From Massilia sp. UMI-21 (GTDB lineage: Bacteria; Pseudomonadota; Gammaproteobacteria; Burkholderiales; Burkholderiaceae_D), in NCBI GenBank assembly GCA_015277795.1, contig CP063848.1, positions 3,348,001 to 3,412,000 on the forward strand: a DNA stretch of 64,000 bases, written 5' to 3'. The notes under the pieces are model-generated. The model was not told the DNA's origin. It made no database searches and saw only the letters and a list, made by a program, of their open reading frames with translations. This document shows positions 1-8,997 of this stretch, piece after piece (the stretch's first letter is position 1; the number at the start of each line of letters is the position of its first letter). A program made the translations under genes and the position numbers.

Positions 1-383
1 CCTTTCGGCAGCGCGCGCATGCCGGCGGCCACGATCTCGGCCAGGTAGATGCCGTCGAACAGCACCAGCACCATCAGCATGGTGGTGGCCTGGCCCGTCT
101 TGACGCCGGTGACGGCCGGCAGGAAAAAATAGACCCAGAACACCACCAGCAGCAGCGGCACCGCGCGCACCAGCTGCACCAGGCTTGCCACCGGCCAGCG
201 CAGCGCGCGCCGGCTGCTCACGCGCGCCACCCCCAGCAGCAGGCCGAGCGGCATGGCCAGCAACAGGGCGCCGCCGGACAGCAGCACGGTCAGCGCCAGG
301 CCGCCCAGCGGGCCGTCGGGATACTGGCCGACCAGGAAGTACAGCCAGTAGGTGTCGATGAGCGCAAGGATGGAATTCAGCAT
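1..383 (-). CDS. Polar amino-acid ABC transporter permease (partial, 3' end outside window)
   Basis: This is the second inner-membrane permease of a glutamate/aspartate-type (HAAT family) importer. The visible N-terminus starts MLNSILALIDTYWLYFLVGQ and continues into hydrophobic segments typical of GltK/GlnP-like permeases. The ATG at 381-383 lies 16 nt after the stop of the upstream permease, which suggests one polycistronic message with the binding-protein gene. The C-terminus, including the EAA loop that docks on the ATPase, and any ATPase gene lie beyond base 1. The substrate cannot be fixed from sequence; glutamate, aspartate or another polar amino acid is the family expectation. Confidence 0.8.
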   Translation of the reverse strand, partial: MLNSILALIDTYWLYFLVGQYPDGPLGGLALTVLLSGGALLLAMPLGLLLGVARVSSRRALRWPVASLVQLVRAVPLLLVVFWVYFFLPAVTGVKTGQATTMLMVLVLFDGIYLAEIVAAGMRALPK

Positions 384-399
384 GGTAATGGAGCGATCC

Positions 400-1095
400 T
401 CAGGCCGGCCGGACCGGGTAGCGCCGCTGGAACAGCCAGGCGGCGAAGGAGATCAGGAGCGACACCGTCAGGTAGGCCAGCGTTGCGAAAGTAAACGCTT
501 CGACGCTGCGAAAGCTGCTGGTCTCCACCCGCGCGGCCTGGTACATCAGTTCGGCGGCGCCGATGACGGTGGCCACGCTGCTGTCCTTCCACAGGTTGAC
601 GGTCTGCGACAGCAGCGGCGGAATCGATGCGCGCAAGGCCTGCGGCAGCAGCACCAAACGCAGGCTGGCGACGCGGCCCAGGCCGAGCGAACGCGCGGCC
701 TCGAGCTGGCTGCCCGGCACGGCGCGGATGCCGCTGCGGATGTCCTCGGCCATGTGCACGCCGCTGTACAGCGCCAGCGCGATCACGGCGCAGACGGCTT
801 CCGGGTTGTGTGCGTACAGCAATTCTCGCGCCCCCTCGGGCAGCAATTCGGGGAAGGCGAAGTACCAGAACAGCAGGTGCACCAGCAGCGGCACGTTGCG
901 GATGCCCTCGACAATCGAGGCGCCCAGCGCGCGCAGGGGCGCCGGGCCGAAGCTGCGCATGACGGCCAGCAGCGCGCCGAACGGCAGGGCGAAGACGAAA
1001 CTCGCGGCTGTCAGCTGCAGCGACAGGATGAGTCCCTGCACCAGCCAGTCATGGTACTGGCCGGATTGCAGGATGGATAAATCGAAAGACGGCAA
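400..1095 (-). CDS. Polar amino-acid ABC transporter permease
   Basis: A 231-residue inner-membrane permease of the HisM/GltJ type. Hydrophobic segments are visible at about residues 20-45, 60-82, 98-115 and 195-222. The EAA loop, EAARSLGLGRVASLRLVLLP, sits at 132-151 and is the contact site for the ATPase. The frame opens with TTG at 1095 and no nearby in-frame ATG exists, so TTG is taken as the start although the ribosome binding site is weak. The gene lies 19 nt after the binding-protein gene and 16 nt before the second permease. The two permeases would form a heterodimeric channel. Confidence 0.85.
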   Translation of the reverse strand: MPSFDLSILQSGQYHDWLVQGLILSLQLTAASFVFALPFGALLAVMRSFGPAPLRALGASIVEGIRNVPLLVHLLFWYFAFPELLPEGARELLYAHNPEAVCAVIALALYSGVHMAEDIRSGIRAVPGSQLEAARSLGLGRVASLRLVLLPQALRASIPPLLSQTVNLWKDSSVATVIGAAELMYQAARVETSSFRSVEAFTFATLAYLTVSLLISFAAWLFQRRYPVRPA

Positions 1096-1114
1096 GGTAA
1101 AGACCCGGTGCGAC

Positions 1115-1945
1115 TCAGATCTTGTCGGTGCTGATCTTGAAGCTGCGCTTGGCGATATTGGCGCGGGTGCCCGGGCCGTACCACTTGTTGAACAGCTTCT
1201 CGGCTTCGCCGCTGGCTTCCAGGGCGCGCAGGGTCTCGTCGACCACGGCCTTCAGGTTCTTCTCGCCCTTGCGCAGGCCGAGCGCGATCGACTCGATGCC
1301 GATGCTGGTCGGCAGGATGGTAAAGCCCTTGGCGGCCGGGCCCAGCTTGCCATAGTCGGCCAACAGCGAGGATTCGTCGTTGACGTAGGCGACGCCCTTG
1401 CCCTGGCGCAGGGCCTGGAAGGCTTGCTGGGTGTTCTCGAAGGTCACCACCTCGGCGCTGGGTACGGCCTTGCGGATGTTGGATTCCTGGGTGCCGCCGC
1501 GCACAGTGACCACCTTCTTGCCCGCCAACTGGGGCAGCGCGCTCACGCCGCTTCCGGCGCGCACCATGACCTTCGAGCCGGTGACGAAGTGGGTCAGCGC
1601 GAAGTCCACCTGCGATTCGCGTTCCTTGTTGTGGGTCAGCGTGGCGGCCAGCACGTCGACGTGGCCCTGCTGCAGCGCGGGGATGCGGCTCGACACCGAC
1701 ATCTGCCTGAACCTGGGGGTGACGCCGATCTTCTTTGCGACCGCGGTGGCGATGTCGATCTCGTAGCCGATCAGCTGGCGGTTCTTCGGGTCGATGAAGC
1801 TGTTCGGCTCGTCGGTGCCCAGCACGCCGAACACCATCTCGCCCTTCTTGCGGATGTCGGCCAGCTGGTCGGCATGCGCGGCGCCGGCGGCGAGGTTGGC
1901 GCTCAGGGCGAGCGTCGCGATGAGGATGTGACGGCGGGTGAACAT
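1115..1945 (-). CDS. Periplasmic amino-acid-binding protein of ABC transporter
   Basis: A 276-residue SBP_bac_3 family solute receptor. The chosen ATG at 1943-1945 gives the signal peptide MFTRRHILIATLALSANLAA followed by an Ala-x-Ala cleavage region, and it has GGAGA six bases upstream. An upstream extension of the frame would bury the signal peptide and is rejected. The mature part has the usual features: KGEMVFGV at the first strand, GYEIDIATAVAKKIGV, the DVLAATLT hinge and a C-terminal NKWYGPGT motif. It is the first gene of the transporter operon. The ligand is inferred to be glutamate, aspartate or another polar amino acid. Confidence 0.88.
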   Translation of the reverse strand: MFTRRHILIATLALSANLAAGAAHADQLADIRKKGEMVFGVLGTDEPNSFIDPKNRQLIGYEIDIATAVAKKIGVTPRFRQMSVSSRIPALQQGHVDVLAATLTHNKERESQVDFALTHFVTGSKVMVRAGSGVSALPQLAGKKVVTVRGGTQESNIRKAVPSAEVVTFENTQQAFQALRQGKGVAYVNDESSLLADYGKLGPAAKGFTILPTSIGIESIALGLRKGEKNLKAVVDETLRALEASGEAEKLFNKWYGPGTRANIAKRSFKISTDKI

Positions 1946-2138
1946 GTTCTTCTCCAGACTGCTAAAAATTTGATCACGCCAGTATAGGGCATGATCTTCC
2001 ATGGCCGAACGATCAATTAGCCATAAGAAAATGTGCTCTGGACTATAAGCGCCGGATAATGTTCAATATGACAAGCACGGCGTGTTGCCGTTCGCGCATG
2101 CTAGAGTAGCGGGCAGATCATGAACCGCAGGAGACAAG

Positions 2139-2942
2139 ATGCTGATCGTCACTTACAACGTCAACGGAATCGGCGCCCGCCTGGGCGCCCTGCTCGAGTA
2201 CCTCGACGAACGCAAGCCCGATGTGGTCTGCCTGCAGGAACTCAAGGCGCCGCAGGAGAAATTCCCGGAAGCGGCGATTCTCGATGCCGGCTACCACGCG
2301 CTCTGGCATGGCCAGAAGAGCTGGAACGGCGTGGCCATCCTCACCCGCGACGGCCCGGCCCAGGAACTGCAGCGCGGCCTGCCGGGCGATCCGTCGGATG
2401 AGCAGAGCCGCTATATCGAGGCGGTCTACCAGGGCATCGTCGTCTGCGGCCTGTACCTGCCGAACGGGAATCCGGCGCCGGGGCCGAAGTTCGACTACAA
2501 GCTGGCCTGGTTCGAGCGCTTGATCGCGCGCGGCGCCGAACTGATGGAAACGGAGGCGCCGGTGCTCATGTGCGGCGACTTCAACGTGATCCCGACCGAA
2601 CTCGATGTCTACAAGCCCGAGCGCTGGGTCGACGACGCCCTGTTCCGGCCGGAGTCGCGCGCAGCCTTCGGACGCCTGATGGCGCAGGGCTGGCTTGACG
2701 CCTTGCGCACCATGCACCCGGACGAGGTGATCTACACCTTCTGGGATTACTTCCGCAACGCCTTCGGGCGCGACGCCGGCATCCGCATCGACCACCTGCT
2801 GCTCAGCCCCGCGCTGGCGCCCGCCCTGCGCGCCGCCGGCGTCGACAAGTTCCAGCGCGCCAAGGAGAAGCCGAGCGACCACGCGCCGACCTGGGTCGAA
2901 CTCGACATGGATGCAGTCATCCAGCCGACCGCCAAGGGCTGA
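2139..2942 (+). CDS. xthA: Exodeoxyribonuclease III (AP endonuclease, EEP family)
   Basis: A 267-residue cytoplasmic repair nuclease that acts at abasic sites and 3' blocked ends. All core motifs of the exonuclease-endonuclease-phosphatase fold are present: YNVNGI at the N-terminus, the metal ligand Glu in LQELK, CGDFNV in the middle, RIDHLL and the catalytic SDHAPTW near the C-terminus. The length matches the family (about 255-270). The ATG has AGGAGA seven bases upstream. It stands alone on the plus strand, divergent from the ABC transporter operon, with the LysE-family gene 66 nt downstream. Confidence 0.95.
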   Translation: MLIVTYNVNGIGARLGALLEYLDERKPDVVCLQELKAPQEKFPEAAILDAGYHALWHGQKSWNGVAILTRDGPAQELQRGLPGDPSDEQSRYIEAVYQGIVVCGLYLPNGNPAPGPKFDYKLAWFERLIARGAELMETEAPVLMCGDFNVIPTELDVYKPERWVDDALFRPESRAAFGRLMAQGWLDALRTMHPDEVIYTFWDYFRNAFGRDAGIRIDHLLLSPALAPALRAAGVDKFQRAKEKPSDHAPTWVELDMDAVIQPTAKG

Positions 2943-3008
2943 GCCGGGTAGTATCCGGGCGCACACTTTGCGCTACCATACTGGTCCGTTTCCCGACCGG
3001 TTTTCGTC

Positions 3009-3644
3009 ATGCTCACGCCCGAACAGTTCCTTGGATTCCTGACCGCCGCCATCCTGATCACCCTGTCGCCCGGCCCCGACAACATGATGGTGCTGGGGGT
3101 CGGCATCGCCAAGGGACGGGCGCGCGGCATTGCCTTCGGCCTGGGCTGCGCGCTGGGCTGCCTGAACCACACGCTGCTGGCCGTGATCGGGGTGAGCGCC
3201 CTGATCGCCGCCTCGCCGACGGCCTTCACGGCCCTGAAGATTGCCGGCGGCCTGTACCTGATCTGGATGGGCATCGGTGCGCTGCGCAGCCGCGGCGCGG
3301 TGCAGGACACCGATCAGGTGGCGCGCGCGGTCCCCGACGAATCGGCGCGCCAGCTGTTCTTCAAGGGACTGCTGGCCAATGCCATCAATCCGAAAGTCGT
3401 GCTGTTCTTCCTGTCCTTCCTGCCGCAGTTCGTGGTCGCCGCGCGCGGCGATGCGAACTGGCAGATCGGCTGGCTGGGCCTGGCGTTTACGCTGCAGGCC
3501 GCACTGCTGTTCGGCCTGCTGGGCTATTTTTCCGGCGCGATCGGGCAGTGGCTCAAGCGCACCCCGCGCGCCGGGCTGTGGCTGGACCGGATGGCGGGCG
3601 CGATTTTCGTCGGACTGGGCTTGCGCCTGATCGTGGCGCGCTGA
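3009..3644 (+). CDS. LysE/RhtB family amino-acid exporter
   Basis: A 211-residue inner-membrane protein with about six hydrophobic segments. It has the signature of the LysE/RhtB superfamily near the N-terminus (TLSPGPDNMMVLG) and the NPKVVLFFLSFLPQFV segment in the middle. The family exports amino acids, homoserine lactone-like compounds or related metabolites; the substrate here cannot be predicted. The gene follows the exonuclease gene by 66 nt and may share its transcript. Its stop codon lies inside a GC-rich hairpin that separates it from the convergent glycosidase gene. Confidence 0.85.
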   Translation: MLTPEQFLGFLTAAILITLSPGPDNMMVLGVGIAKGRARGIAFGLGCALGCLNHTLLAVIGVSALIAASPTAFTALKIAGGLYLIWMGIGALRSRGAVQDTDQVARAVPDESARQLFFKGLLANAINPKVVLFFLSFLPQFVVAARGDANWQIGWLGLAFTLQAALLFGLLGYFSGAIGQWLKRTPRAGLWLDRMAGAIFVGLGLRLIVAR

Positions 3645-3660
3645 CAGCGCGCCCCTTTCA
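3635..3660 (+). terminator. Possible hairpin terminator between convergent genes
   Basis: GGCGCGC and GCGCGCC form a 7-bp stem around TGACA, followed by CCTTTC. The stem overlaps the stop codon of the LysE-family gene. The T-tract is poor, so this is a weak call. Confidence 0.3.
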
Positions 3661-6066
3661 TCACAGCCTGATCACCACCTTGCCGGAGGGCTGCCTGCGG
3701 GCCGCCACCGGCACCTCGAGCAGCTTGTGCTTGCCGTTCCAGCTGAAGGCGACGGCACGCCCATCGACCGTCACCGCGCGCGGCTTGCGCTCCACATTGT
3801 GGACCTTGAGCGCGAAACCGCGCTCGCCCGGCGCCTGCGCCTTGCCGGTCTCGGTCCGCAGGCCGATCTCCAGCCGGCCGTCGGCGCTATTGCCGATGAA
3901 ACGGCTGCTGAAGCGCACGATCTCGTACTGGCCCTTGGCATAGGCATCGACGGTCTCGCCGTCGTCGTCGTACATTTGGCCTGCGGCGCCGGTCACGCCG
4001 GCGTCGTGGTAGTAGTGCAGGTCGATGTGACGGGTGCTGTAGTCGCGCGTGGTCTGCACCACCTTCGCCATGGGGATGAAGGCGCCGGCGCGCACAAACA
4101 CCGGGATGCTGGCCTCGACCGGCTTGACCACCTCGGTAATGCCGCCGCGGTGCTTCTCGCCGGTGTGGAAGTCGAACCAGACGCTGTCCTTGCCCGGGAA
4201 GTGGACTTCCTTGCGCGTCGCGCCCGGCTCCACCACCGGCGCCACCAGGAAGTCGCGGCCCCACAGGTAGGTGGACGACAGGCCGGTCGCGCCGTCTTCT
4301 TCGAACAGCACCGGACGCATCAGGGGCATGCCGGTCTGGCTGTTCTCGAAGGCCAGCGTGTAGTTATACGGCAGCATGGCATAGCGCAGCCATACGGCCT
4401 CGCGCGCCAGCACCTTGGTGCGCTCGGCGCGGAACACCGGCTCCGGCGCCACCTCGTCCTGCGCATGCGGGCGGAACACCGGCTGGAACACGCCGTACTG
4501 CAGCCAGCGCACGTACAGTTCGTCGTCCAGCACGGATCCTGCAAACCCTCCGAGGTCCGAGTGCATGTAGGCCAGTCCCTGCATGCCCATCTGGAGCGAG
4601 ATCTCCAGCTGCGATTGCAGGCCGCCCCAGCCGCGGCTGACGTCGCCCGACCATGGGATCATGCCGAAGCGCTGCGAGCCCGAGTAGCCGGCGCGCATCA
4701 GGATGAACGGACGCTGGTTCGGGAAGTCTTTCTTGTAGCCCTCGGCGATCAGGCGCGCCCAGTCGTGGCCGTAGATGTTGTGTACCTGGTCCGCGCCAAG
4801 CGCGCCGCCTTCGCCGTGCCGCACCCAGGACGGATGCACTTCGGGCTCGCCCAGGTCGCCCCACCAGCCGGCGACGCCGCCTTTCTTCAAGTCCTTGTAG
4901 ACGTTCCAGAACCAGTCGCGTCCCCGTTCGGTGTACAGGTCGACGATGCCGGTGTTCCCGAAGTAGAAATCGTAGGTGGCCGGCTTGCCGGCGCCGTCCA
5001 GCGCGAGCACCTTGCGGTCCACCGCCTCCTGCCAGCGCTTCGAGGTGGTCAGGACGAAGGGTTCGGTGATGACGATGGTCTTCACGCCCTGCTTCCGGAA
5101 GTCCGCCATCATCTGCTCGGGGTGCGGGAAGCTGTCGCGGTCCCAGGCCAGGTTGCCCATCGTGCCCTTGACCTCCTTGCCGAACCAGTACAGGTCGAGC
5201 ACCACCGCATCCAGCGGAATCTTCTCTTGCGCGAACTTGTCGACCACGGCCCGGGTCTGGGCCTCGGTCTTGTAGCCGAAACGGCTGGCGAAATTGCCGA
5301 AGGCCCAGCGCGGCGGCAGCGGCTGGCGACCGGTCAGGCCAGTGTAATTGGCCATCACCTCGGCCCAGCTGTCGCCGGCCACCACCTGGTAGGTCTTGCG
5401 CCCGCCGATCACTTCATAGCGCAGCGTGCCGTCCTTGCGGCTGTCGAAATCGAGGTAGCCCACCTGCGGATTGTCGAAGTGGATCGCATACTTCTTCGAG
5501 GACAGCGCGACCGGGATCGTGAAGTTGAGCAGCTGCGAGCGCTCGCCGTAACCGTAGTCGGCCTTGTTGTACAGCTGGAAGCGCTGGCCGCGCCGGTTCA
5601 TGCCGACCGCGCGCGCGCCCGCCCCATACAGGGCCTCGTCCCCGTCCAGCGCGAATTCGATGCTCTCGAACTTCCCGGCTTTTTCGTAGCCACCCTTCTC
5701 CGCCACCAGCGGCTTGCCCTTGTACAGGTAGCTGATGCGGAAGGGCTGCCGGTCGACCACCACGCTGATGCCCGGCGTGGCGAATTCGATGCGGTTCCCC
5801 TCGACCTTGAGGGTGGCGCCCACGTCGCCAGGCGCCAGCACCACCGCGTGCGAGGCCGGCTCGAACTGCTGGCCGTTCGGAATGAAGGTGGTCTCGACCA
5901 CATGCGCCGAATACGGCTTGATCAGGTAGCGGCCGTCGCTGGTGGCCAGCTCCAGGGTGTTCTGGTTGCGGGTGACGCCTTGCAGCTGGCGCTCGGCGGC
6001 GTTGGCGACAGCAAGCGGACTGGCCATGAGGCACAGGAGGAGCCGGGCGATCGTGGTTTTCGTCAT
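3661..6066 (-). CDS. Secreted glycoside hydrolase family 31 protein (alpha-glucosidase type)
   Basis: An 801-residue GH31 enzyme that hydrolyses or transfers alpha-glycosidic bonds. The ATG at 6064-6066 gives a signal peptide (MTKTTIARLLLCLMASPLAV, then a Ala-rich cleavage site). A longer TTG-started frame adds ten polar residues and is less likely. Residues about 25-240 are the beta-sandwich, 250-600 the TIM barrel and the rest C-terminal beta domains (DUF5110-like). The GWWGDLGEPE motif carries the expected nucleophile near Asp404, and PWSGDVSRGW carries the acid/base near Asp475. No Shine-Dalgarno sequence is visible. The gene is monocistronic. Alpha-glucosidase, alpha-xylosidase and 4-alpha-glucosyltransferase activity cannot be told apart from sequence. 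Confidence 0.88.
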   Translation of the reverse strand: MTKTTIARLLLCLMASPLAVANAAERQLQGVTRNQNTLELATSDGRYLIKPYSAHVVETTFIPNGQQFEPASHAVVLAPGDVGATLKVEGNRIEFATPGISVVVDRQPFRISYLYKGKPLVAEKGGYEKAGKFESIEFALDGDEALYGAGARAVGMNRRGQRFQLYNKADYGYGERSQLLNFTIPVALSSKKYAIHFDNPQVGYLDFDSRKDGTLRYEVIGGRKTYQVVAGDSWAEVMANYTGLTGRQPLPPRWAFGNFASRFGYKTEAQTRAVVDKFAQEKIPLDAVVLDLYWFGKEVKGTMGNLAWDRDSFPHPEQMMADFRKQGVKTIVITEPFVLTTSKRWQEAVDRKVLALDGAGKPATYDFYFGNTGIVDLYTERGRDWFWNVYKDLKKGGVAGWWGDLGEPEVHPSWVRHGEGGALGADQVHNIYGHDWARLIAEGYKKDFPNQRPFILMRAGYSGSQRFGMIPWSGDVSRGWGGLQSQLEISLQMGMQGLAYMHSDLGGFAGSVLDDELYVRWLQYGVFQPVFRPHAQDEVAPEPVFRAERTKVLAREAVWLRYAMLPYNYTLAFENSQTGMPLMRPVLFEEDGATGLSSTYLWGRDFLVAPVVEPGATRKEVHFPGKDSVWFDFHTGEKHRGGITEVVKPVEASIPVFVRAGAFIPMAKVVQTTRDYSTRHIDLHYYHDAGVTGAAGQMYDDDGETVDAYAKGQYEIVRFSSRFIGNSADGRLEIGLRTETGKAQAPGERGFALKVHNVERKPRAVTVDGRAVAFSWNGKHKLLEVPVAARRQPSGKVVIRL

Positions 6067-6281
6067 GGGAGGGGCGATGGTGGTTGTTGAGCTCAAGCCA
6101 GAGCATGACAGAAAATCGCGCCCTGAAAAAGTGGCAATGTAATTAAATTACACGATGAGTCCGCCACATCGCGGGATGCGACGCCATGCGCCCCCTTCGC
6201 GCCTCCTTCGCGCGTGCGAGGCCGGCCGGGTCGGCATCGCGTCGGGCGTGGGCGTCGATGTAACCGGACTTCGCCGCGCCC

Positions 6282-7220
6282 TCAGCGCAGATAGGACATC
6301 ACATTGCCCGCCACCCGCGCCGCCTCGGCCTCGGTGAGCGGCAGGCTGCGGAAGCTGGCCCAGGCGTCGCGCGGCCGGACGTCCACGCCGACCGCAGCGT
6401 CGGAACCGTAGAGCACCCGCTCCATGCCGACCTGGCGCAGGCGCCGCATCAGCCTGCGCGCGTCGGCTGCCGACAGGCCCGGACGCGCCAGCGAGGTGGC
6501 GTCGATCCATACCTGGCGCATGCGCGGGTCGTGGCGCGCGGCGGCATCGGCCAGCACCGCCAGCGCGGCCAGCTGCAGCGCGGCTTCGTCCCGGCCGGAA
6601 TAGGCCACCTGCACCGGCACGTCGGGCGCCTGCGCCAGCAGCCGGTCGACCAGCAGGCGCGCTTCGCGGGCGCCGGTCCGGCCCAGTTGCAGCACGATGG
6701 CCATGCCGCGCGCATTGGCCGCGCGGAACACGCGGGCCAGGCGCTCGACCTGTTGCGGGTCGTCCAGCTGGACGCCGCCGGCGGCCGGCTGCAGCTTGAT
6801 GCCGCGCCCGAACCCGGGGCTGGCGGCGCAGCGCGCCAGCTCGGCCAGCGCGTACTCCTTGAGCGGATCGACGCTGCACAGCGCCACCAGCCGCTCGGGG
6901 AATTCAGCGGCCTGGCGCGCCGCCCAGTCGTTCTCGGCGCGCACCCGCGCGTACTCCTCGCGCTGCGAGCGCAGCAGCTGTCCATAGACATGGGCCACCG
7001 ACAGCAGCGCGGCGCGTTCGATGCCGGCGGCGTCGAGCTGCGGGATCAGGTCTTGCGCCGACACCGGCCGCAGCAGCGTTGTGGCCGAGGACATGTAGGC
7101 CGCCGCGGCCGGACTGTAGACGTATTGGTGGTGGTCCGCCAGCGGCGCCGTCACGACAGGGGCGGCGCAAACGGCTGGCGCGGCCAGGGCGGCGCACAGG
7201 AGAACGGAAAGACATCGCAT
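6282..7220 (-). CDS. Secreted amidohydrolase-fold protein
   Basis: A 312-residue protein resembling the amidohydrolase-2 (TIM-barrel) family. The ATG at 7218-7220 starts a clear signal peptide, MRCLSVLLCAALAAPAVCAA, so it should be periplasmic. The open frame continues far upstream, but that part is antisense to the peptide transporter and is rejected. The first metal motif reads DHHQY rather than the usual HxH, the segment where a ligand His is expected reads VLQLG, and the late Asp in LYGSDAAVG is kept. The metal site is therefore only partly conserved. It is divergent from the peptide transporter gene with a 180-nt shared upstream region. Substrate unknown. Confidence 0.7.
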   Translation of the reverse strand: MRCLSVLLCAALAAPAVCAAPVVTAPLADHHQYVYSPAAAAYMSSATTLLRPVSAQDLIPQLDAAGIERAALLSVAHVYGQLLRSQREEYARVRAENDWAARQAAEFPERLVALCSVDPLKEYALAELARCAASPGFGRGIKLQPAAGGVQLDDPQQVERLARVFRAANARGMAIVLQLGRTGAREARLLVDRLLAQAPDVPVQVAYSGRDEAALQLAALAVLADAAARHDPRMRQVWIDATSLARPGLSAADARRLMRRLRQVGMERVLYGSDAAVGVDVRPRDAWASFRSLPLTEAEAARVAGNVMSYLR

Positions 7221-7400
7221 ACATACACCTTGCAGGGAGTGGACCGGCAGGCCGGTTTGCGGCCGGCCGAAGGGGCATGTTATCGCATCGGCACCAACGC
7301 CTGTCAAGATTGCATCTTGCATGCCGCTCGCGTACGATCGCCGGATGTCCGCCGGCCGCAGCCCGAGCGCGGCGAACCGATAACAACAGCAAGGAGACAC

Positions 7401-8927
7401 ATGAAGAACGACTTTTCGCCGCAGCTGGGCCATCCCATGAGCCAGCCCATGAGCCAGACCCGCTCCTTCCTCACGGTGGCGCTGATCGAACTGTGGGAGC
7501 GCTTCGGCTACTACGGCATGCAGGCGCTGATCGTGTATTTCATGGTGCAGCGCCTGGGCTTCGCGGATAGCCGCGCCAACCTGGTCTGGGGCGCCGCGGC
7601 GGCCCTGATCTACGTGGCCCCGGCCATCGGCGGCTGGATCGGCGACAAGGTGCTCGGCACCCGCCGCTGCATGATCCTGGGGGCGCTGATCCTGACCCTC
7701 GGCTACGCGCTGATGGCGGTGCCGACCACCAATACCTGGATGACCTTCTCGGCGCTCGGCGTGATCGTGGTCGGTAACGGCCTGTTCAAGCCGAACACGG
7801 CCAACCTGGTGCGCAAGATCTACGAAGGCGACGATTCGAAGATCGACAGCGCCTTCACCATCTACTACATGGCGGTGAATGTCGGCTCGACCTTCTCGAT
7901 GCTGGCCACGCCCTGGATCAAGGACTACGTCAACGCGAGCTACGGCGGCAACCTGGGCTGGCACGTCGCCTTTGCCGTGTGCAGCGTCGGCCTGACGGTC
8001 GGCCTGCTGACGGTGGGCGTGCTGCGCAAGACCATCGGGCATATCGGCTCGCCGCCGGACGCCGAACCGCTGCGCATGAAACGCCTGCTGGCGGTGCTGG
8101 CGGGCGGTGTGGTGGCGGTGGCGGCATCGGCCGTCATCCTCGAAAACCGCGAACTCGCGCGCGCCTTCGTCTATGTGGCCGGCATCGTGGTGCTGGGCAT
8201 CTTCGCCCACCTGATCCGCACCAGCCAGCCGAGCGAGCGGGCGGGCTTGATCGCGGCGCTGGTACTGACCTTGCAGACCGTGTTCTTCTTCATCTTCTAC
8301 CAGCAGATGTCGACCTCGCTGTCGCTGTTCGCGCTGCGTAACGTCGACCTCGATTTCACCGTGCTGGGCGCCCACCTGTGGACCTGGTCGCCGGCGCAGT
8401 TCCAGGCACTGAACGCGATCTGGATCATGGTCCTGAGCCCGGTGTTGGCCGTGATCTACACCCGCGCCGGCAGCAGCGGCAAGGACATCTCGATCGCCGC
8501 CAAGTTCGCGCTCGGCTTCGCGGTGGTGGCGGCCGGCTTCTTCACCTACGGGGTGGCGGGCGCCTTCGCCGTGAACGGCCTGACTTCGTCCTGGATCATG
8601 ATCGCCGGCTACGGCCTGTATTCGCTGGGCGAATTGCTGGTGAGCGGCCTGGGCCTGGCCATGATCGCCCGATACGTGCCGGCGCGCATGGGCGGCTTCA
8701 TGATGGGCGCCTACTACGTCGGGGTCGGCATCTCGCAATACCTGGGCGGCGTGGTGGCCAACCTGGCCGCGGTGCCGGAGGGCATGACCGATCCGCTGCA
8801 GACGCTGCCGGTGTATACCAGCCTGTTCAACAAGCTGGGGATGGCGGCGATCGTCTGCACCCTGATTGCGCTGGCGGCGCTGCCTCTGATGCGGCGCCTG
8901 ACGGCGACCCACAACGCGCACCAGTAA
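7401..8927 (+). CDS. Proton-dependent oligopeptide transporter (POT/PTR family)
   Basis: A 508-residue inner-membrane MFS symporter that takes up di- and tripeptides with protons. The family signature ELWERFGYYGM near residue 30 contains the ExxERFxYY proton-coupling motif, and FIFYQQMSTSLSLFA matches the second conserved POT region. About 14 hydrophobic segments are visible. The ATG at 7401 is preceded by AAGGAGACAC, an excellent ribosome binding site, which fixes the start despite a much longer open frame upstream. DtpA/B/D subtypes are not resolved. Confidence 0.92.
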   Translation: MKNDFSPQLGHPMSQPMSQTRSFLTVALIELWERFGYYGMQALIVYFMVQRLGFADSRANLVWGAAAALIYVAPAIGGWIGDKVLGTRRCMILGALILTLGYALMAVPTTNTWMTFSALGVIVVGNGLFKPNTANLVRKIYEGDDSKIDSAFTIYYMAVNVGSTFSMLATPWIKDYVNASYGGNLGWHVAFAVCSVGLTVGLLTVGVLRKTIGHIGSPPDAEPLRMKRLLAVLAGGVVAVAASAVILENRELARAFVYVAGIVVLGIFAHLIRTSQPSERAGLIAALVLTLQTVFFFIFYQQMSTSLSLFALRNVDLDFTVLGAHLWTWSPAQFQALNAIWIMVLSPVLAVIYTRAGSSGKDISIAAKFALGFAVVAAGFFTYGVAGAFAVNGLTSSWIMIAGYGLYSLGELLVSGLGLAMIARYVPARMGGFMMGAYYVGVGISQYLGGVVANLAAVPEGMTDPLQTLPVYTSLFNKLGMAAIVCTLIALAALPLMRRLTATHNAHQ

Positions 8928-8931
8928 ACCT

Positions 8932-8962
8932 GTGGCGCGGTCGGCTCTGCCGACCGCGCTAC
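8932..8962. repeat. Palindromic repeat (REP-like hairpin)
   Basis: GCGCGGTCGG and CCGACCGCGC form a perfect 10-bp stem around CTCTG. Flanking GTG/TAC extends it to 13 bp with one G-T pair. It lies between the transporter stop and the aminotransferase start, and resembles in design the hairpins at 15529, 30224 and 33294. It could also act as a transcript 3' end. Confidence 0.6.
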
Positions 8963-8997
8963 GGTATCATGGCGGATCCGATTTGACGGATTCCGGC

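Noticed and set aside
3727..6090. Long plus-strand frame (about 787 codons) opposite the GH31 gene
   Set aside because: It mirrors the codon structure of the real gene on the other strand, a common artefact at high GC; no family motifs, and the GH31 protein is unmistakable.
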